Origin: Pseudomonas gingeri
GTDB taxonomy: Bacteria > Pseudomonadota > Gammaproteobacteria > Pseudomonadales > Pseudomonadaceae
Direction: 5' to 3'
NCBI RefSeq assembly: GCF_013386165.1
Contig: NZ_JACAOS010000028.1
Location: forward strand, 203,975-267,974
DNA: 64,000 bases
Below, one piece after another: positions 35,223 to 43,784 of this stretch. Positions within the stretch are counted from its first letter, which is position 1. Each line of letters opens with the position of its first letter. The notes under the pieces are model-generated. The model had not been told where the DNA came from, did no database searches, and saw only the letters and a list, made by a program, of their open reading frames with translations. The translations under genes were made by a program, and so were the position numbers.

Positions 35223-36737
35223 TCAGCCGAGGAACAAGCGGTACGCCGGGTTATCGCTTTCATCCCAATACGGGTAGCCGATTTCCGCCAGGGCGGCCGG
35301 CACCAGATGGCGCTCATCCACCGGTACCTGCAAGCCCGCGACCACTCGACCATCCGCCGCGCCATGGTTGCGGTAGTGGAACATCGAGATATTCCAGCGC
35401 CCACCCAACTTGTTGAGGAAGTTGAACAACGCCCCCGGACGCTCCGGGAACTCGAAACGCAGCACCATTTCGTCGCTGACATGGGCCGCATGGCCACCGA
35501 CCATATGGCGGATATGCAGCTTGGCCAGCTCATTGTCGGTCAGGTCGAGCACCGGGAAGCCCTGGGCGGTCAGGCTGTCGATCAGGACGCTACGCGGATC
35601 GCTGTCCGGGTGGGTCTGCACGCCGACAAAAATGTGCGCTTCGTGACCGGTGTGATAACGGTAATTGAATTCGGTGATCTGACGCTTGCCGATGGCCTCG
35701 CAGAACGCCTTGAAACTGCCCGGCTGCTCCGGAATGGTCACGGCGATGATCGCTTCACGGCCCTCGCCCAACTCGGCGCGCTCGGCGACATGGCGCAGGC
35801 GGTCGAAATTGACGTTGGCGCCGGAGTCGATGGCCACCAGGGTCTGCCCGGTGATCTTGCGCGACTCGACGTACTTCTTGATCCCCGCCACGCCCAGGGC
35901 GCCGGCCGGCTCGGTGATCGAGCGGGTATCGTCGTAGATATCCTTGATGGCGGCGCAGATCTCGTCGGTACTGACGGTGATCACCTCGTCGACATAGTCC
36001 TTGCAGATATCAAAGGTATGCTGGCCGATCTGCGCCACCGCCACGCCGTCGGCGAACAGGCCCACGGAAGACAGGATCACGCGCTCGCCGGCGGCCATGG
36101 CCTGTTGCAGGCAGTTGGAGTCATCCGGCTCGACGCCGATCACCTTGATCTCCGGCCGCAGGTACTTCACATAGGCCGCGATACCGGAAATCAACCCGCC
36201 GCCACCGACCGGAACAAAGATCGCATCCAACGGCCCCGGATGTTGACGCAGAATCTCCATTGCCACGGTTCCCTGCCCGGCAATGGTGTGCGGATCATCG
36301 TAGGGGTGGATATAGACGTAGCCTTTTTCCTCGACCAGCTTCAGGGAATGAGCCAGGGCTTCGGCGAAAGAGTCACCATGCAGCACCACTTTGCCGCCAC
36401 GGGAGCGCACGCCTTCGATCTTGATTTCCGGCGTGGTCTTGGGCATCACGATGGTCGCCTTGACCCCCAGCACCTTGGCCGCCAGGGCCAGGCCCTGGGC
36501 ATGATTGCCTGCCGACGCGGTGACCACGCCACGGGCGCGCTCGGCGTCGCTGAGCTGGGTCAGCTTGTTGTAGGCACCGCGAATCTTGAAGGAGAACACC
36601 GGCTGCAAGTCTTCACGCTTGAGCCAGACCTTGTTACCCAGCCGCTCGGAGAGCTGGCGAGCGGTCTGCAACGGGGTTTCCACGGCAACGTCGTAGACGC
36701 GCGAGGTGAGGATCTTCTTGACGTACTGTTCAAGCAT
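35223..36737 (-). CDS. ilvA: Threonine ammonia-lyase, biosynthetic
   Basis: A PLP enzyme converting threonine to 2-oxobutyrate, the committed step to isoleucine. It has 504 residues with the PLP lysine in FSFKIRGAYNKL near 53-64, a glycine phosphate loop VPVGGGGLISG, and two C-terminal ACT-like regulatory domains (about 330-504) expected to sense isoleucine and valine. The start at 36737 (MLEQYVKKIL) is the conserved one. It diverges from rpiA. Confidence 0.97.
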   Translation of the reverse strand: MLEQYVKKILTSRVYDVAVETPLQTARQLSERLGNKVWLKREDLQPVFSFKIRGAYNKLTQLSDAERARGVVTASAGNHAQGLALAAKVLGVKATIVMPKTTPEIKIEGVRSRGGKVVLHGDSFAEALAHSLKLVEEKGYVYIHPYDDPHTIAGQGTVAMEILRQHPGPLDAIFVPVGGGGLISGIAAYVKYLRPEIKVIGVEPDDSNCLQQAMAAGERVILSSVGLFADGVAVAQIGQHTFDICKDYVDEVITVSTDEICAAIKDIYDDTRSITEPAGALGVAGIKKYVESRKITGQTLVAIDSGANVNFDRLRHVAERAELGEGREAIIAVTIPEQPGSFKAFCEAIGKRQITEFNYRYHTGHEAHIFVGVQTHPDSDPRSVLIDSLTAQGFPVLDLTDNELAKLHIRHMVGGHAAHVSDEMVLRFEFPERPGALFNFLNKLGGRWNISMFHYRNHGAADGRVVAGLQVPVDERHLVPAALAEIGYPYWDESDNPAYRLFLG

Positions 36738-36851
36738 CGGAAGGCATCGCTGGCGGGTGTGGACAGGGACCGAGGAGTCTAACCCAGCGCTTGCGGCAAC
36801 GACCACAGGGTTCCTGAGGTTTTGTTAGCCACGCCTGCGGCCAAACGGACA

Positions 36852-36880
36852 ATGACCTTCCCCGCCCCGACGCTTATAAT
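36852..36880 (+). promoter_or_regulatory. Probable sigma-70 promoter of rpiA
   Basis: A -35-like ATGACC (36852-36857) and a perfect TATAAT (36875-36880) are 17 bases apart, 43 bases before the rpiA start. Confidence 0.7.
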
Positions 36881-36922
36881 GCCGGCCTTTCGCACACCCC
36901 TCTGCCCGCTTTCGGAGCCCGC

Positions 36923-37594
36923 ATGACCCAGGATCAACTCAAACAGGCCGTGGCCCAAGCCGCTGTCGACTTCATCCTTCCCAAGCTCGATGACAAAAGC
37001 GTCGTCGGCGTGGGCACCGGCTCCACCGCCAACTGCTTTATCGACGCCCTGGCGCAACACAAGGGCGCCTTCGACGGCGCGGTCGCCAGCTCCGAAGCCA
37101 CCGCCGCCCGCCTCAAGGGCCACGGGATTCCGGTTTATGAGCTGAACACCGTCAGCGACCTGGAGTTCTACATCGACGGCGCCGACGAAAGCGACGAACA
37201 CCTGAACCTGATCAAGGGCGGCGGCGCGGCCCTGACCCGCGAGAAGATCGTCGCGGCCGTGGCCAAGACCTTTATCTGCATCGCCGACGGCAGCAAGCTG
37301 GTACCGGTGCTCGGCGCATTCCCGCTGCCGGTCGAAGTGATCCCGATGGCCCGCAGCCATGTGGCGCGCCAACTGGTGAAACTGGGGGGTGATCCGGTGT
37401 ATCGCGAAGGCGTGTTGACCGATAACGGCAACATCATTCTGGATGTGCACAACCTGCAGATCACCAACCCGGTGGAGCTGGAAAGCCAGATCAACGCGAT
37501 TGTCGGCGTGGTCACCAACGGCCTGTTCGCGGCCCGTCCGGCGGATCTGCTGCTGTTGGGCACGCCTGAAGGCGTGAAGACCCTCAAGGTCTGA
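36923..37594 (+). CDS. rpiA: Ribose-5-phosphate isomerase A
   Basis: Interconverts ribose-5-phosphate and ribulose-5-phosphate in the pentose phosphate pathway. The 223-residue protein has the RpiA motifs GVGTGSTANCFID near 31-43, DGADESDEHLNLIKGGGAALTREKI near 90-114 (catalytic Asp, Glu and Lys) and the later SKLVPVLG segment. It has a GGAG ribosome site and a good upstream promoter. Confidence 0.98.
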   Translation: MTQDQLKQAVAQAAVDFILPKLDDKSVVGVGTGSTANCFIDALAQHKGAFDGAVASSEATAARLKGHGIPVYELNTVSDLEFYIDGADESDEHLNLIKGGGAALTREKIVAAVAKTFICIADGSKLVPVLGAFPLPVEVIPMARSHVARQLVKLGGDPVYREGVLTDNGNIILDVHNLQITNPVELESQINAIVGVVTNGLFAARPADLLLLGTPEGVKTLKV

Positions 37595-37626
37595 TTGGAA
37601 CGCCAGACCGGCAAACACCGACTCCC

Positions 37627-37715
37627 TGTGTAGGAGCCGGCTTGCCGGCGATGGCGGCATCAAGGACAACGCAAGGCTTGCCGGCCTCATCGCTGGCAAG
37701 CCAGCTCCCACAGGG
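37627..37715. repeat. REP pair (inverted)
   Basis: Copies at 37628-37657 and 37687-37714 face each other between convergent rpiA and the FAH-family gene, with the same core as the 35077 pair. Confidence 0.85.
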
Positions 37716-37730
37716 TGGGAGCAACCCGGG

Positions 37731-38396
37731 TTAGCGAACGCTGCTGTTGAAGCTGCTGGCGCCCGGCAATTCCAGTACCAGCTCATCCCCTGCATTCAAC
37801 GGACCGACGCCAACCGGCGTGCCGGTCATGATCACATCGCCAGCCTGCAGCGAGAAACACGCCGCCATGTACTGGATCATCGGCACGATCGGGTTGAGCA
37901 TGTCGCTGCTGATCCCGTCCTGGCGAACCTGGCCGTTGATGGTCAGGCGAATGCCGATCTGGGTCAGGTCCGCAAAGCTGCTGCCAACCACGAACGGCGC
38001 CAGCACACAGGCACCGTCGAACGACTTGGCGATTTCCCAAGGCAAACCCTTGCCCTTCAACTCCGCCTGCTTGTCACGCAAGGTCAGGTCCAGCCCCGGG
38101 GCGAAACCGGAAATGGCATCCAGCACTTCTTCAGCGCTCGGCTTGTTGGACAGCGGCTTGCCGATCAACACGGCAATCTCGGCCTCGTAATGCACCGAAC
38201 CACGGTCCGCCGGGATGCTGAAACCACCCTCGAGCGGCACCACGCAACTGCCTGGCTTGATGAACAGCAGCGGCTCGGTCGGCACCGGGTTGTCCAGCTC
38301 CTTGGCGTGCTCGGCGTAATTACGGCCGATGCACACCACTTTGCCGAGAGGAAAGTGAATACGGGTACCGTCGACATACTGGTGCTGATAGCTCAT
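37731..38396 (-). CDS. Fumarylacetoacetate hydrolase-family protein
   Basis: A 221-residue FAH-fold protein, the short class that includes acylpyruvases and oxaloacetate decarboxylases. Visible are CIGRNYAEHAKE near 22-33 and the metal ligands in VHYEAEIAVLIGK near 68-80, followed by the ISGFAPGLDLTLRDKQ segment and MTGTPVGVGPL near 191-201. The substrate is probably a small 2,4-diketo acid or oxaloacetate. It follows the D-2-hydroxyglutarate dehydrogenase gene by 37 bases on the same strand, likely one transcript. Confidence 0.88.
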   Translation of the reverse strand: MSYQHQYVDGTRIHFPLGKVVCIGRNYAEHAKELDNPVPTEPLLFIKPGSCVVPLEGGFSIPADRGSVHYEAEIAVLIGKPLSNKPSAEEVLDAISGFAPGLDLTLRDKQAELKGKGLPWEIAKSFDGACVLAPFVVGSSFADLTQIGIRLTINGQVRQDGISSDMLNPIVPMIQYMAACFSLQAGDVIMTGTPVGVGPLNAGDELVLELPGASSFNSSVR

Positions 38397-38433
38397 TACC
38401 GACTCCTGGTCTTTGTCATCAGTGACTTCAGGT

Positions 38434-39828
38434 TCAAACCGCGAAAATCTTGCCCGGGTTCATGATCCCGTTCGGATCGAACACCGCCTTGATCGCCTTC
38501 ATGTATTCAATTTCAGCCGGGGAACGACTGTAGGTCAGGTAATCGCGCTTGGTCATGCCCACGCCGTGTTCGGCGGAGATCGAACCGTTGTATTTCTCGA
38601 CGGTTTCGAACACCCACTTGTTGACGGTAGCGCACTTGGCGAAGAACTCGTCCTTGCTCAGGTTTTCCGGCTTGAGAATATTCAGGTGCAGGTTGCCGTC
38701 GCCGATGTGGCCGAACCAGACGATTTCGAAGTCCGGATAGTATTCGCCGACGATGGCGTCGATTTCCTTGAGGAAAGCCGGCACTTTCGACACGGTGACC
38801 GAAATGTCGTTCTTGTACGGCGTCCAGTGGGAAATGGTTTCGGAGATGTACTCGCGCAGCTTCCAGAGGTTCTGCAACTGGGTTTCACTCTGGCTCATCA
38901 CGCCGTCCAGCACCCAGCCCTGCTCGGCGCAGTGCTCGAAGGTTTCCAGGGCCTGGTTGGCCACTTCTTCAGTGGTCGCCTCGAACTCCAGCAGCGCGTA
39001 GAACGGGCAGTCGGTTTCGAACGGCGCCGGTACGTCGCCACGGCCGAGGACCTTGGCCAGGGCCTTGTCGGAGAAAAACTCGAAGGCGGTCAGGTCCAGC
39101 TTGCCCTGGAAGGCGTGCAGCACCGGCATGATCGAATCGAAATCCTGGGTGCCGAGGACCATGCAGGTCAGGTTCTTCGGCGCGCGATCCAGACGCATGG
39201 TCGCCTCGACCACAAAACCCAGGGTGCCCTCGGCGCCGATGAACAGCTGGCGCAGGTCGTAACCGGTGGCGTTCTTGATCAGGTCCTTGTTCAGTTCCAG
39301 GACATCGCCCTTGCCGGTCACGACTTTCATGCCGGCCACCCAGTTACGGGTCATGCCGTAGCGAATCACCTTGATCCCGCCGGCATTGGTGCCGATATTG
39401 CCGCCAATCTGGCTGGAACCCGCCGAAGCGAAGTCCACCGGGTAGTACAGGCCCTGTTCTTCGGCCACGTTCTGCAAGTGCTCGGTGACCACACCCGGCT
39501 GGCAGACCGCGGTACGGTCGGTCAGGTTGATGTCCAGCACCTGGTTCATATAGTCGAAGGACACCACCACTTCACCGTTGGCCGCCACGGCCGCAGCCGA
39601 CAACCCGGTACGACCGCCCGATGGCACCAGCGCGACCTGGTGCTGGTTGGCCCAGCGCACGATGGCCTGGACCTGCTCGGTGGTTTTCGGGAACACGATG
39701 GCCGTCGGCGCCGGGGCGAAATGCTTGGTCCAATCCTTCCCGTAAGCATTCAGGGAGTCAGCATCGGTCAGGACTTTGCCAGGCTCAACCAGGGTCTTCA
39801 GCTCATCAATCAGGGCAGGATGGGTCAT
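38434..39828 (-). CDS. D-2-hydroxyglutarate dehydrogenase (FAD, GlcD/VAO type)
   Basis: A 464-residue flavoprotein of the VAO fold. The FAD-binding domain has VPSGGRTGLSAAAVA and NIGTNAGGIKVIRYGMTRNW, and the C-terminal FAD-linked oxidase domain has WFGHIGDGNLHLNIL and AEHGVGMTKRDYL. It is adjacent and divergent to serA. From memory, the P. aeruginosa and P. stutzeri enzymes in this position re-oxidise the D-2-hydroxyglutarate that SerA makes while reducing 2-oxoglutarate. ATG codons at 39852 and 39858, the former with a better AGGA site, would add 8-10 residues, so the start is uncertain. A D-lactate or glycolate dehydrogenase is the alternative. Confidence 0.87.
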   Translation of the reverse strand: MTHPALIDELKTLVEPGKVLTDADSLNAYGKDWTKHFAPAPTAIVFPKTTEQVQAIVRWANQHQVALVPSGGRTGLSAAAVAANGEVVVSFDYMNQVLDINLTDRTAVCQPGVVTEHLQNVAEEQGLYYPVDFASAGSSQIGGNIGTNAGGIKVIRYGMTRNWVAGMKVVTGKGDVLELNKDLIKNATGYDLRQLFIGAEGTLGFVVEATMRLDRAPKNLTCMVLGTQDFDSIMPVLHAFQGKLDLTAFEFFSDKALAKVLGRGDVPAPFETDCPFYALLEFEATTEEVANQALETFEHCAEQGWVLDGVMSQSETQLQNLWKLREYISETISHWTPYKNDISVTVSKVPAFLKEIDAIVGEYYPDFEIVWFGHIGDGNLHLNILKPENLSKDEFFAKCATVNKWVFETVEKYNGSISAEHGVGMTKRDYLTYSRSPAEIEYMKAIKAVFDPNGIMNPGKIFAV

Positions 39829-40030
39829 CGACAGAACTCTCGAACAATTCATGGTCATCCTGAGGACGCTTCACGTCGCAGAATGAGTGTTTGCAGGTCG
39901 CATATGCTAGCATACGCCCCCCGTTCGAGCGTGCTAACAAGCCGATCTGCGGTGCCGGCGATCACGCCGCGCGGTCAGCTCAAGCTGTCCATTTCCCTGC
40001 CATTTTTCTCCGGGACACAGGTTTACGCAG
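39829..40030. promoter_or_regulatory. Divergent D2HGDH/serA control region
   Basis: The 202-base region between divergent starts contains a perfect 12-base palindrome, tatgctagcata (39903-39914). This could be an operator or an overlapping pair of -10 boxes for the two genes. Confidence 0.45.
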
Positions 40031-41260
40031 ATGAGCAAGACTTCTCTCGATAAGAGCAAGATCAAGTTCCTTCTTCTCGAAGGCGTCCACCAATCCGCAG
40101 TCGACGTCCTCAAGGCCGCCGGGTACTCCAACATCGAGTACCACACCAAGTCACTGCCGGACGCCGAACTGAAGGAAAAGATCGCCGATGCCCACTTCAT
40201 CGGCATTCGCTCGCGCACCCAACTGACCGAGGAACTCTTCGAAAACGCGAAGAAGCTCGTCGCCGTCGGCTGTTTCTGCATCGGTACCAACCAGGTCGAC
40301 CTCGACGCGGCGCGTCAACGCGGCATCGCCGTGTTCAACGCCCCGTACTCCAACACCCGCTCCGTTGCCGAGCTGGTGCTGGCCGAAGCGATCCTGTTGC
40401 TGCGCGGTATTCCCGAGAAGAACGCTTCCTGCCATCGCGGTGGCTGGATCAAGAGCGCGGCCAACTCCTTTGAAATCCGGGGCAAGAAACTGGGGATCAT
40501 CGGTTACGGCTCGATCGGTACGCAGCTGTCGGTCCTGGCCGAAGGCCTGGGCATGCAGGTGTTCTTCTACGACACCCTGACCAAGCTGCCGCTGGGCAAC
40601 GCGACCCAGGTCGCGAACCTGACCGACCTGCTGGGCATGTCCGACATCGTCACCCTGCACGTTCCGGAAACCGCTGAGACCCAGTGGATGATCGGCGAGA
40701 AGGAAATCCGCGCCATCAAGAAGGGCGGCATCCTGATCAACGCTGCCCGCGGCACCGTGGTCGAGCTGGACGCCCTGGCGGACGCGATCAAGGACAAGCA
40801 CCTGATCGGCGCGGCCATCGACGTGTTCCCGGTGGAGCCACGCTCCAACGACGACATCTTCGAAAGCCCGCTGCGTGGCCTGGACAACGTGATCCTGACC
40901 CCGCACATCGGTGGCTCGACCGCTGAAGCCCAGGCCAACATCGGTCTGGAAGTGGCGGAGAAGCTGGTCAAGTACAGCGACAACGGTACCTCGGTATCGT
41001 CCGTGAACTTCCCTGAAGTGGCCCTGCCGGCTCACCCTGGCAAACATCGCCTGTTGCACATCCACGAAAACATTCCGGGTGTGTTGAGCGAAATCAACAA
41101 GGTCTTCGCGGAAAACGGCATTAACATCTCCGGCCAGTTCCTGCAGACCAACGAGAAAGTCGGTTACGTGGTCATCGACGTTGACGCCGAGTACTCGGAC
41201 CTGGCGCAAGAGAAGCTGCAACACATCAAGGGCACCATCCGCTCCCGAGTGTTGTTTTAA
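40031..41260 (+). CDS. serA: D-3-phosphoglycerate dehydrogenase
   Basis: The first step of serine synthesis, oxidising 3-phosphoglycerate with NAD. The 409-residue protein has the E. coli-type layout: catalytic halves flanking a Rossmann domain (KLGIIGYGSIGTQLSVLAE near 154-172), the active-site His in LTPHIGGSTAEAQ near 291-303, and a C-terminal ACT domain (about 338-409) for serine feedback. Its side reaction makes D-2-hydroxyglutarate, matching the dehydrogenase encoded divergently. Confidence 0.98.
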   Translation: MSKTSLDKSKIKFLLLEGVHQSAVDVLKAAGYSNIEYHTKSLPDAELKEKIADAHFIGIRSRTQLTEELFENAKKLVAVGCFCIGTNQVDLDAARQRGIAVFNAPYSNTRSVAELVLAEAILLLRGIPEKNASCHRGGWIKSAANSFEIRGKKLGIIGYGSIGTQLSVLAEGLGMQVFFYDTLTKLPLGNATQVANLTDLLGMSDIVTLHVPETAETQWMIGEKEIRAIKKGGILINAARGTVVELDALADAIKDKHLIGAAIDVFPVEPRSNDDIFESPLRGLDNVILTPHIGGSTAEAQANIGLEVAEKLVKYSDNGTSVSSVNFPEVALPAHPGKHRLLHIHENIPGVLSEINKVFAENGINISGQFLQTNEKVGYVVIDVDAEYSDLAQEKLQHIKGTIRSRVLF

Positions 41261-41261
41261 A

Positions 41262-41328
41262 AGCAGCGGTAAGCTTCAAGCGGCAAGCCAAACGCCCGCT
41301 TGAAGCTTATGGCTTGCCGCTTGCTGCC
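41262..41328. repeat. Long AGCTTCAAGC-type inverted repeat
   Basis: The arms agcagcggtaagcttcaagc and gcttgaagcttatggcttgc form a 67-base imperfect palindrome starting two bases after the serA stop. A related element lies at 55912-56004. It is distinct from the shorter REPs. Confidence 0.75.
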
Positions 41329-41333
41329 AAAAA

Positions 41334-41360
41334 AGGAGCCCCTCGGGGCTCCTTTTTTAT
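41334..41360. terminator. Terminator shared by serA and the DUF4399 gene
   Basis: A perfect hairpin, aggagcccc-tc-ggggctcct, has A residues before and TTTTTT after. It terminates serA and overlaps the stop of the convergent DUF4399 gene. Confidence 0.9.
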
Positions 41361-41794
41361 TTCACATTGACGGTGATGGTTTTCGAGGCAACGGTCGGAT
41401 CGAACTGCATGTGGCCCTTGTCGCCCGCCACCAATTGCAAGGTGTGCTTGCCCGGGGTCAGGGTCAGTTGGGTTTCGGTCTGGGCCTTGCCGTAGTGGAT
41501 CACGGTGTCGGTCGCCGGGATCGGCAGGGTTGGGTCCGGCAGAGCCGTCTGGTCGACCAGCAAGTGATGGTGACCGGAGCCAGGGGTAAGATCACCGGCC
41601 GGCTTGAGTGTCAGGCCCTTCATGCCGAACTTGACCGTGAAGGTCTTGCCGACCGTGGCGCCGTCTTTCGGCGAAACGATAAAGACCTTGGCACCCTCGG
41701 GCGCCGCAACCCGCGGAATATCATCCGCAAGCGCCAGCATCGAAGAGCCCAGCAAAACAGTAGCCAACGCAATACGAGAAACTAAGGTGTTCAT
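41357..41794 (-). CDS. Periplasmic DUF4399 protein
   Basis: A 145-residue protein with a signal peptide (cut after ALA, about residue 23). The mature part carries the DUF4399 motifs GHHHLLVDQ near 72-80 and KHTLQLVAGDKGHMQFDP near 114-131. The His clusters could bind metal, but no activity is established. It is a single gene ending inside the shared terminator. Confidence 0.85.
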   Translation of the reverse strand: MNTLVSRIALATVLLGSSMLALADDIPRVAAPEGAKVFIVSPKDGATVGKTFTVKFGMKGLTLKPAGDLTPGSGHHHLLVDQTALPDPTLPIPATDTVIHYGKAQTETQLTLTPGKHTLQLVAGDKGHMQFDPTVASKTITVNVK

Positions 41795-41931
41795 TCACTT
41801 CTCCAGTTTTTCCGCGATTTCAGTACGGTTATGACAACTTTGTGGCGATTCGTGGTCCAAGGCACTCAATAACATAGCAAAGCGTGCTTGAACGGCGCGG
41901 AACATATTTGTATTCCAATTCGGGAGCGACC

Positions 41932-42531
41932 ATGCGTTTTCTGCCTGGCCTATTACTTTTACTGCCCTTCGCCAGCCCTTTTGCCCAGGCTGAACTGATT
42001 GATGACGTCAACGACCGGGGCGAGTTACGCATCGCCCTGGAAGGCGACATGCGACCCTTCGGTTTCAACGAAGACGGACACCTGACCGGCTTCGAGGTCG
42101 AACTGGGCGAGCAACTGGCCAAGGAACTGGACGTGCAAGCCTCGTTCGTCCCCACCGACGCCACTGACCTGTTGCAGGGCGTCGAGACGGGCAAATACGA
42201 TGTCGCCATCAACCACATGGCTATGACTGCTGAACTGCAAAAACGTTACGACTTCAGCGAACCTTATAGTTACCCCAGCGCGCAATTGATCGTGCACAAG
42301 GAAGTTTCGCCGACACAGATCCCCCTCGCCATGCGCGAAAGCCCGTTACCGCTCACGGCGGATACGGTCGAGGGAGCAACGGTGACCCTGGTGATTCCGT
42401 TCCAGAAAGGCAATCCGGCGTTCCAGGCCAGTCTCGACAAGGCGTTGCAACGCCTGAAAGCGGACGGACGCCTCGCCGCGCTCTCGCAGAAGTGGTTTGG
42501 TAAGGATACGACCCAGCCGCCGAAACCGTGA
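41932..42531 (+). CDS. Short solute-binding-protein-like periplasmic protein
   Basis: A 200-residue secreted protein with a signal peptide (cut after AQA). It matches the first lobe of amino-acid binding proteins of the SBP_bac_3 type: RGELRIALEGDMRPFGFNEDGHLTGFEVELGEQLAKEL, then YDVAINHMAMTAELQKRYDFSEPY. The second lobe is much reduced. The region that normally reads GKxVGVxxGT and continues to a repeated YDAxxxD segment is missing, and the chain jumps to the C-terminal ALQRLKADGRLAALSQKWFG. No ABC permease or ATPase is adjacent. The ATG at 41932 has a GGGAG site. It may be a sensor or scavenging protein and not a transport component. Confidence 0.78.
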   Translation: MRFLPGLLLLLPFASPFAQAELIDDVNDRGELRIALEGDMRPFGFNEDGHLTGFEVELGEQLAKELDVQASFVPTDATDLLQGVETGKYDVAINHMAMTAELQKRYDFSEPYSYPSAQLIVHKEVSPTQIPLAMRESPLPLTADTVEGATVTLVIPFQKGNPAFQASLDKALQRLKADGRLAALSQKWFGKDTTQPPKP

Positions 42532-42540
42532 GTCGGCGCT

Positions 42541-43044
42541 TTACGGTGCGGGGGGATGTTCCAGGCGCTGCAGGGCGATCAGTGCTTCAGGCAGCTCCAA
42601 CTCACTGAACACCTGCACGCCAGCCTGCTTCAACAAGGCCGCCGTGACCCCTTCGCCGCGCACCTTCACGCCGCTGAAGGTGCCGTCGTAGGTCAGCAGG
42701 TTGCCGCACGACGGGCTGTTGGCCTTGAGCACGGCGATGCCGATGCCATGCCGCCGCACCAGCTCCAGCGCCTGATGCGCACCCGAGAGAAAGGCTTCGC
42801 TGACATCCTCGCCTTCGCTGGTGATCACCCGGGCCAGCCCTGCCAGTACCTGCACGCCCTGTCCGCCGGGAATTTCCGCTGCCGCCCGGGGTGTCGGCAA
42901 GCCGCCGGCCACTTCCGGGCACAACGGCACCACCCGCCCCTCGGCCTGCCACTGGGACAGCTGCGCATAAGGCCCGCTGGCCCCGCCGTCATAACGAACG
43001 AGATGCCCCAGCAGGCAGCGACTGACCAGAATTTTCTGTTTCAT
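42541..43044 (-). CDS. DUF523 protein
   Basis: A 167-residue protein with the DUF523 motifs: SRCLLGHLVRYDG near 8-20, CPEVAGGLPTPRAAAEI near 38-54 and KANSPSCG near 107-114. Conserved cysteines suggest metal or Fe-S binding, though no function is established. Its ATG shares one base with the stop of the upstream 2OG-oxygenase gene (TGATG), so the two are coupled. Confidence 0.85.
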   Translation of the reverse strand: MKQKILVSRCLLGHLVRYDGGASGPYAQLSQWQAEGRVVPLCPEVAGGLPTPRAAAEIPGGQGVQVLAGLARVITSEGEDVSEAFLSGAHQALELVRRHGIGIAVLKANSPSCGNLLTYDGTFSGVKVRGEGVTAALLKQAGVQVFSELELPEALIALQRLEHPPAP

Positions 43045-43676
43045 CAGAACGGATCATTGCCACGCCGACGAAACCAGCCGGTCAGTGACAGGCGCTCGCG
43101 GGTGGCAGGCAAGACTTCATGGGGCACATCGCCCGACAGGAACAGCACCAGGCAACCGCCGGTCGGAACCACGTCATGTTCCACGCCGTCCTCCAGGTAC
43201 ATGCGCAACTGGCCGCCGTGCTCAGGTAACCAGGCGTCGTTCAGATAGATCACCGCAGAAACCGCGCGTCGATCATCGTCACGGAAGCGGTCGACATGTT
43301 TTTTGTAGAAGGCGCCGGGCGGGTACAGGGCGAAATGGCTTTCGAAATCCTCGAGCCCGAGAAACAGCCCGCGGTTGAGGGCCTCGCGCAGGCTGTCCAT
43401 CAAGTCCATGTACTCATCGCAGGGCCCGGCCTGGCCCGGTTCCAGCCATTGGATATGGTCGCCACGAATCCCCTCGCGCACTTCCTGGGCCGGCCCGCGA
43501 CCGACCCCGGCCGGCGCCAACTCGCCTTCGGCGGCGCGCTGGCGACACTCGGCGGCCAGGGCAACGGTCAGCGCTGGCGGCAGGAAGATGCTCTGCTGCG
43601 ACCAGCCGCGCTCGGCCAGGTCGTCGACGATACGTAACAGCAGCGGATGATCAGAGGGAATGTGCATGCCGCGCAT
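43044..43676 (-). CDS. 2-oxoglutarate/Fe(II)-dependent oxygenase (prolyl-4-hydroxylase-like)
   Basis: A protein of about 210 residues with the double-stranded beta-helix iron site: HVDRFRDDDRRAVSAVIYLND (HxD near residues 127-129), VPTGGCLVLFLSGDVPHEVLPA with the distal His, and the oxoglutarate-binding Arg in RERLSLTGWFRRR. These match the 2OG-FeII_Oxy family near P4HA-type proteins. Two ATGs (43676 and 43667) are possible; neither has a strong ribosome site. It is coupled to the DUF523 gene and divergent from the DUF2059 gene. Substrate unknown; a protein hydroxylase is possible. Confidence 0.85.
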   Translation of the reverse strand: MRGMHIPSDHPLLLRIVDDLAERGWSQQSIFLPPALTVALAAECRQRAAEGELAPAGVGRGPAQEVREGIRGDHIQWLEPGQAGPCDEYMDLMDSLREALNRGLFLGLEDFESHFALYPPGAFYKKHVDRFRDDDRRAVSAVIYLNDAWLPEHGGQLRMYLEDGVEHDVVPTGGCLVLFLSGDVPHEVLPATRERLSLTGWFRRRGNDPF

Positions 43677-43784
43677 AGTATCCAGATGCCCGGAAATCCG
43701 ACAGAGCCCCCCGAACGACTTACAGGAATTCTCGACAAGTACCGCGCTCGCCGGGACAATAGCCGGCTGTAGACAGGAGTCCCT

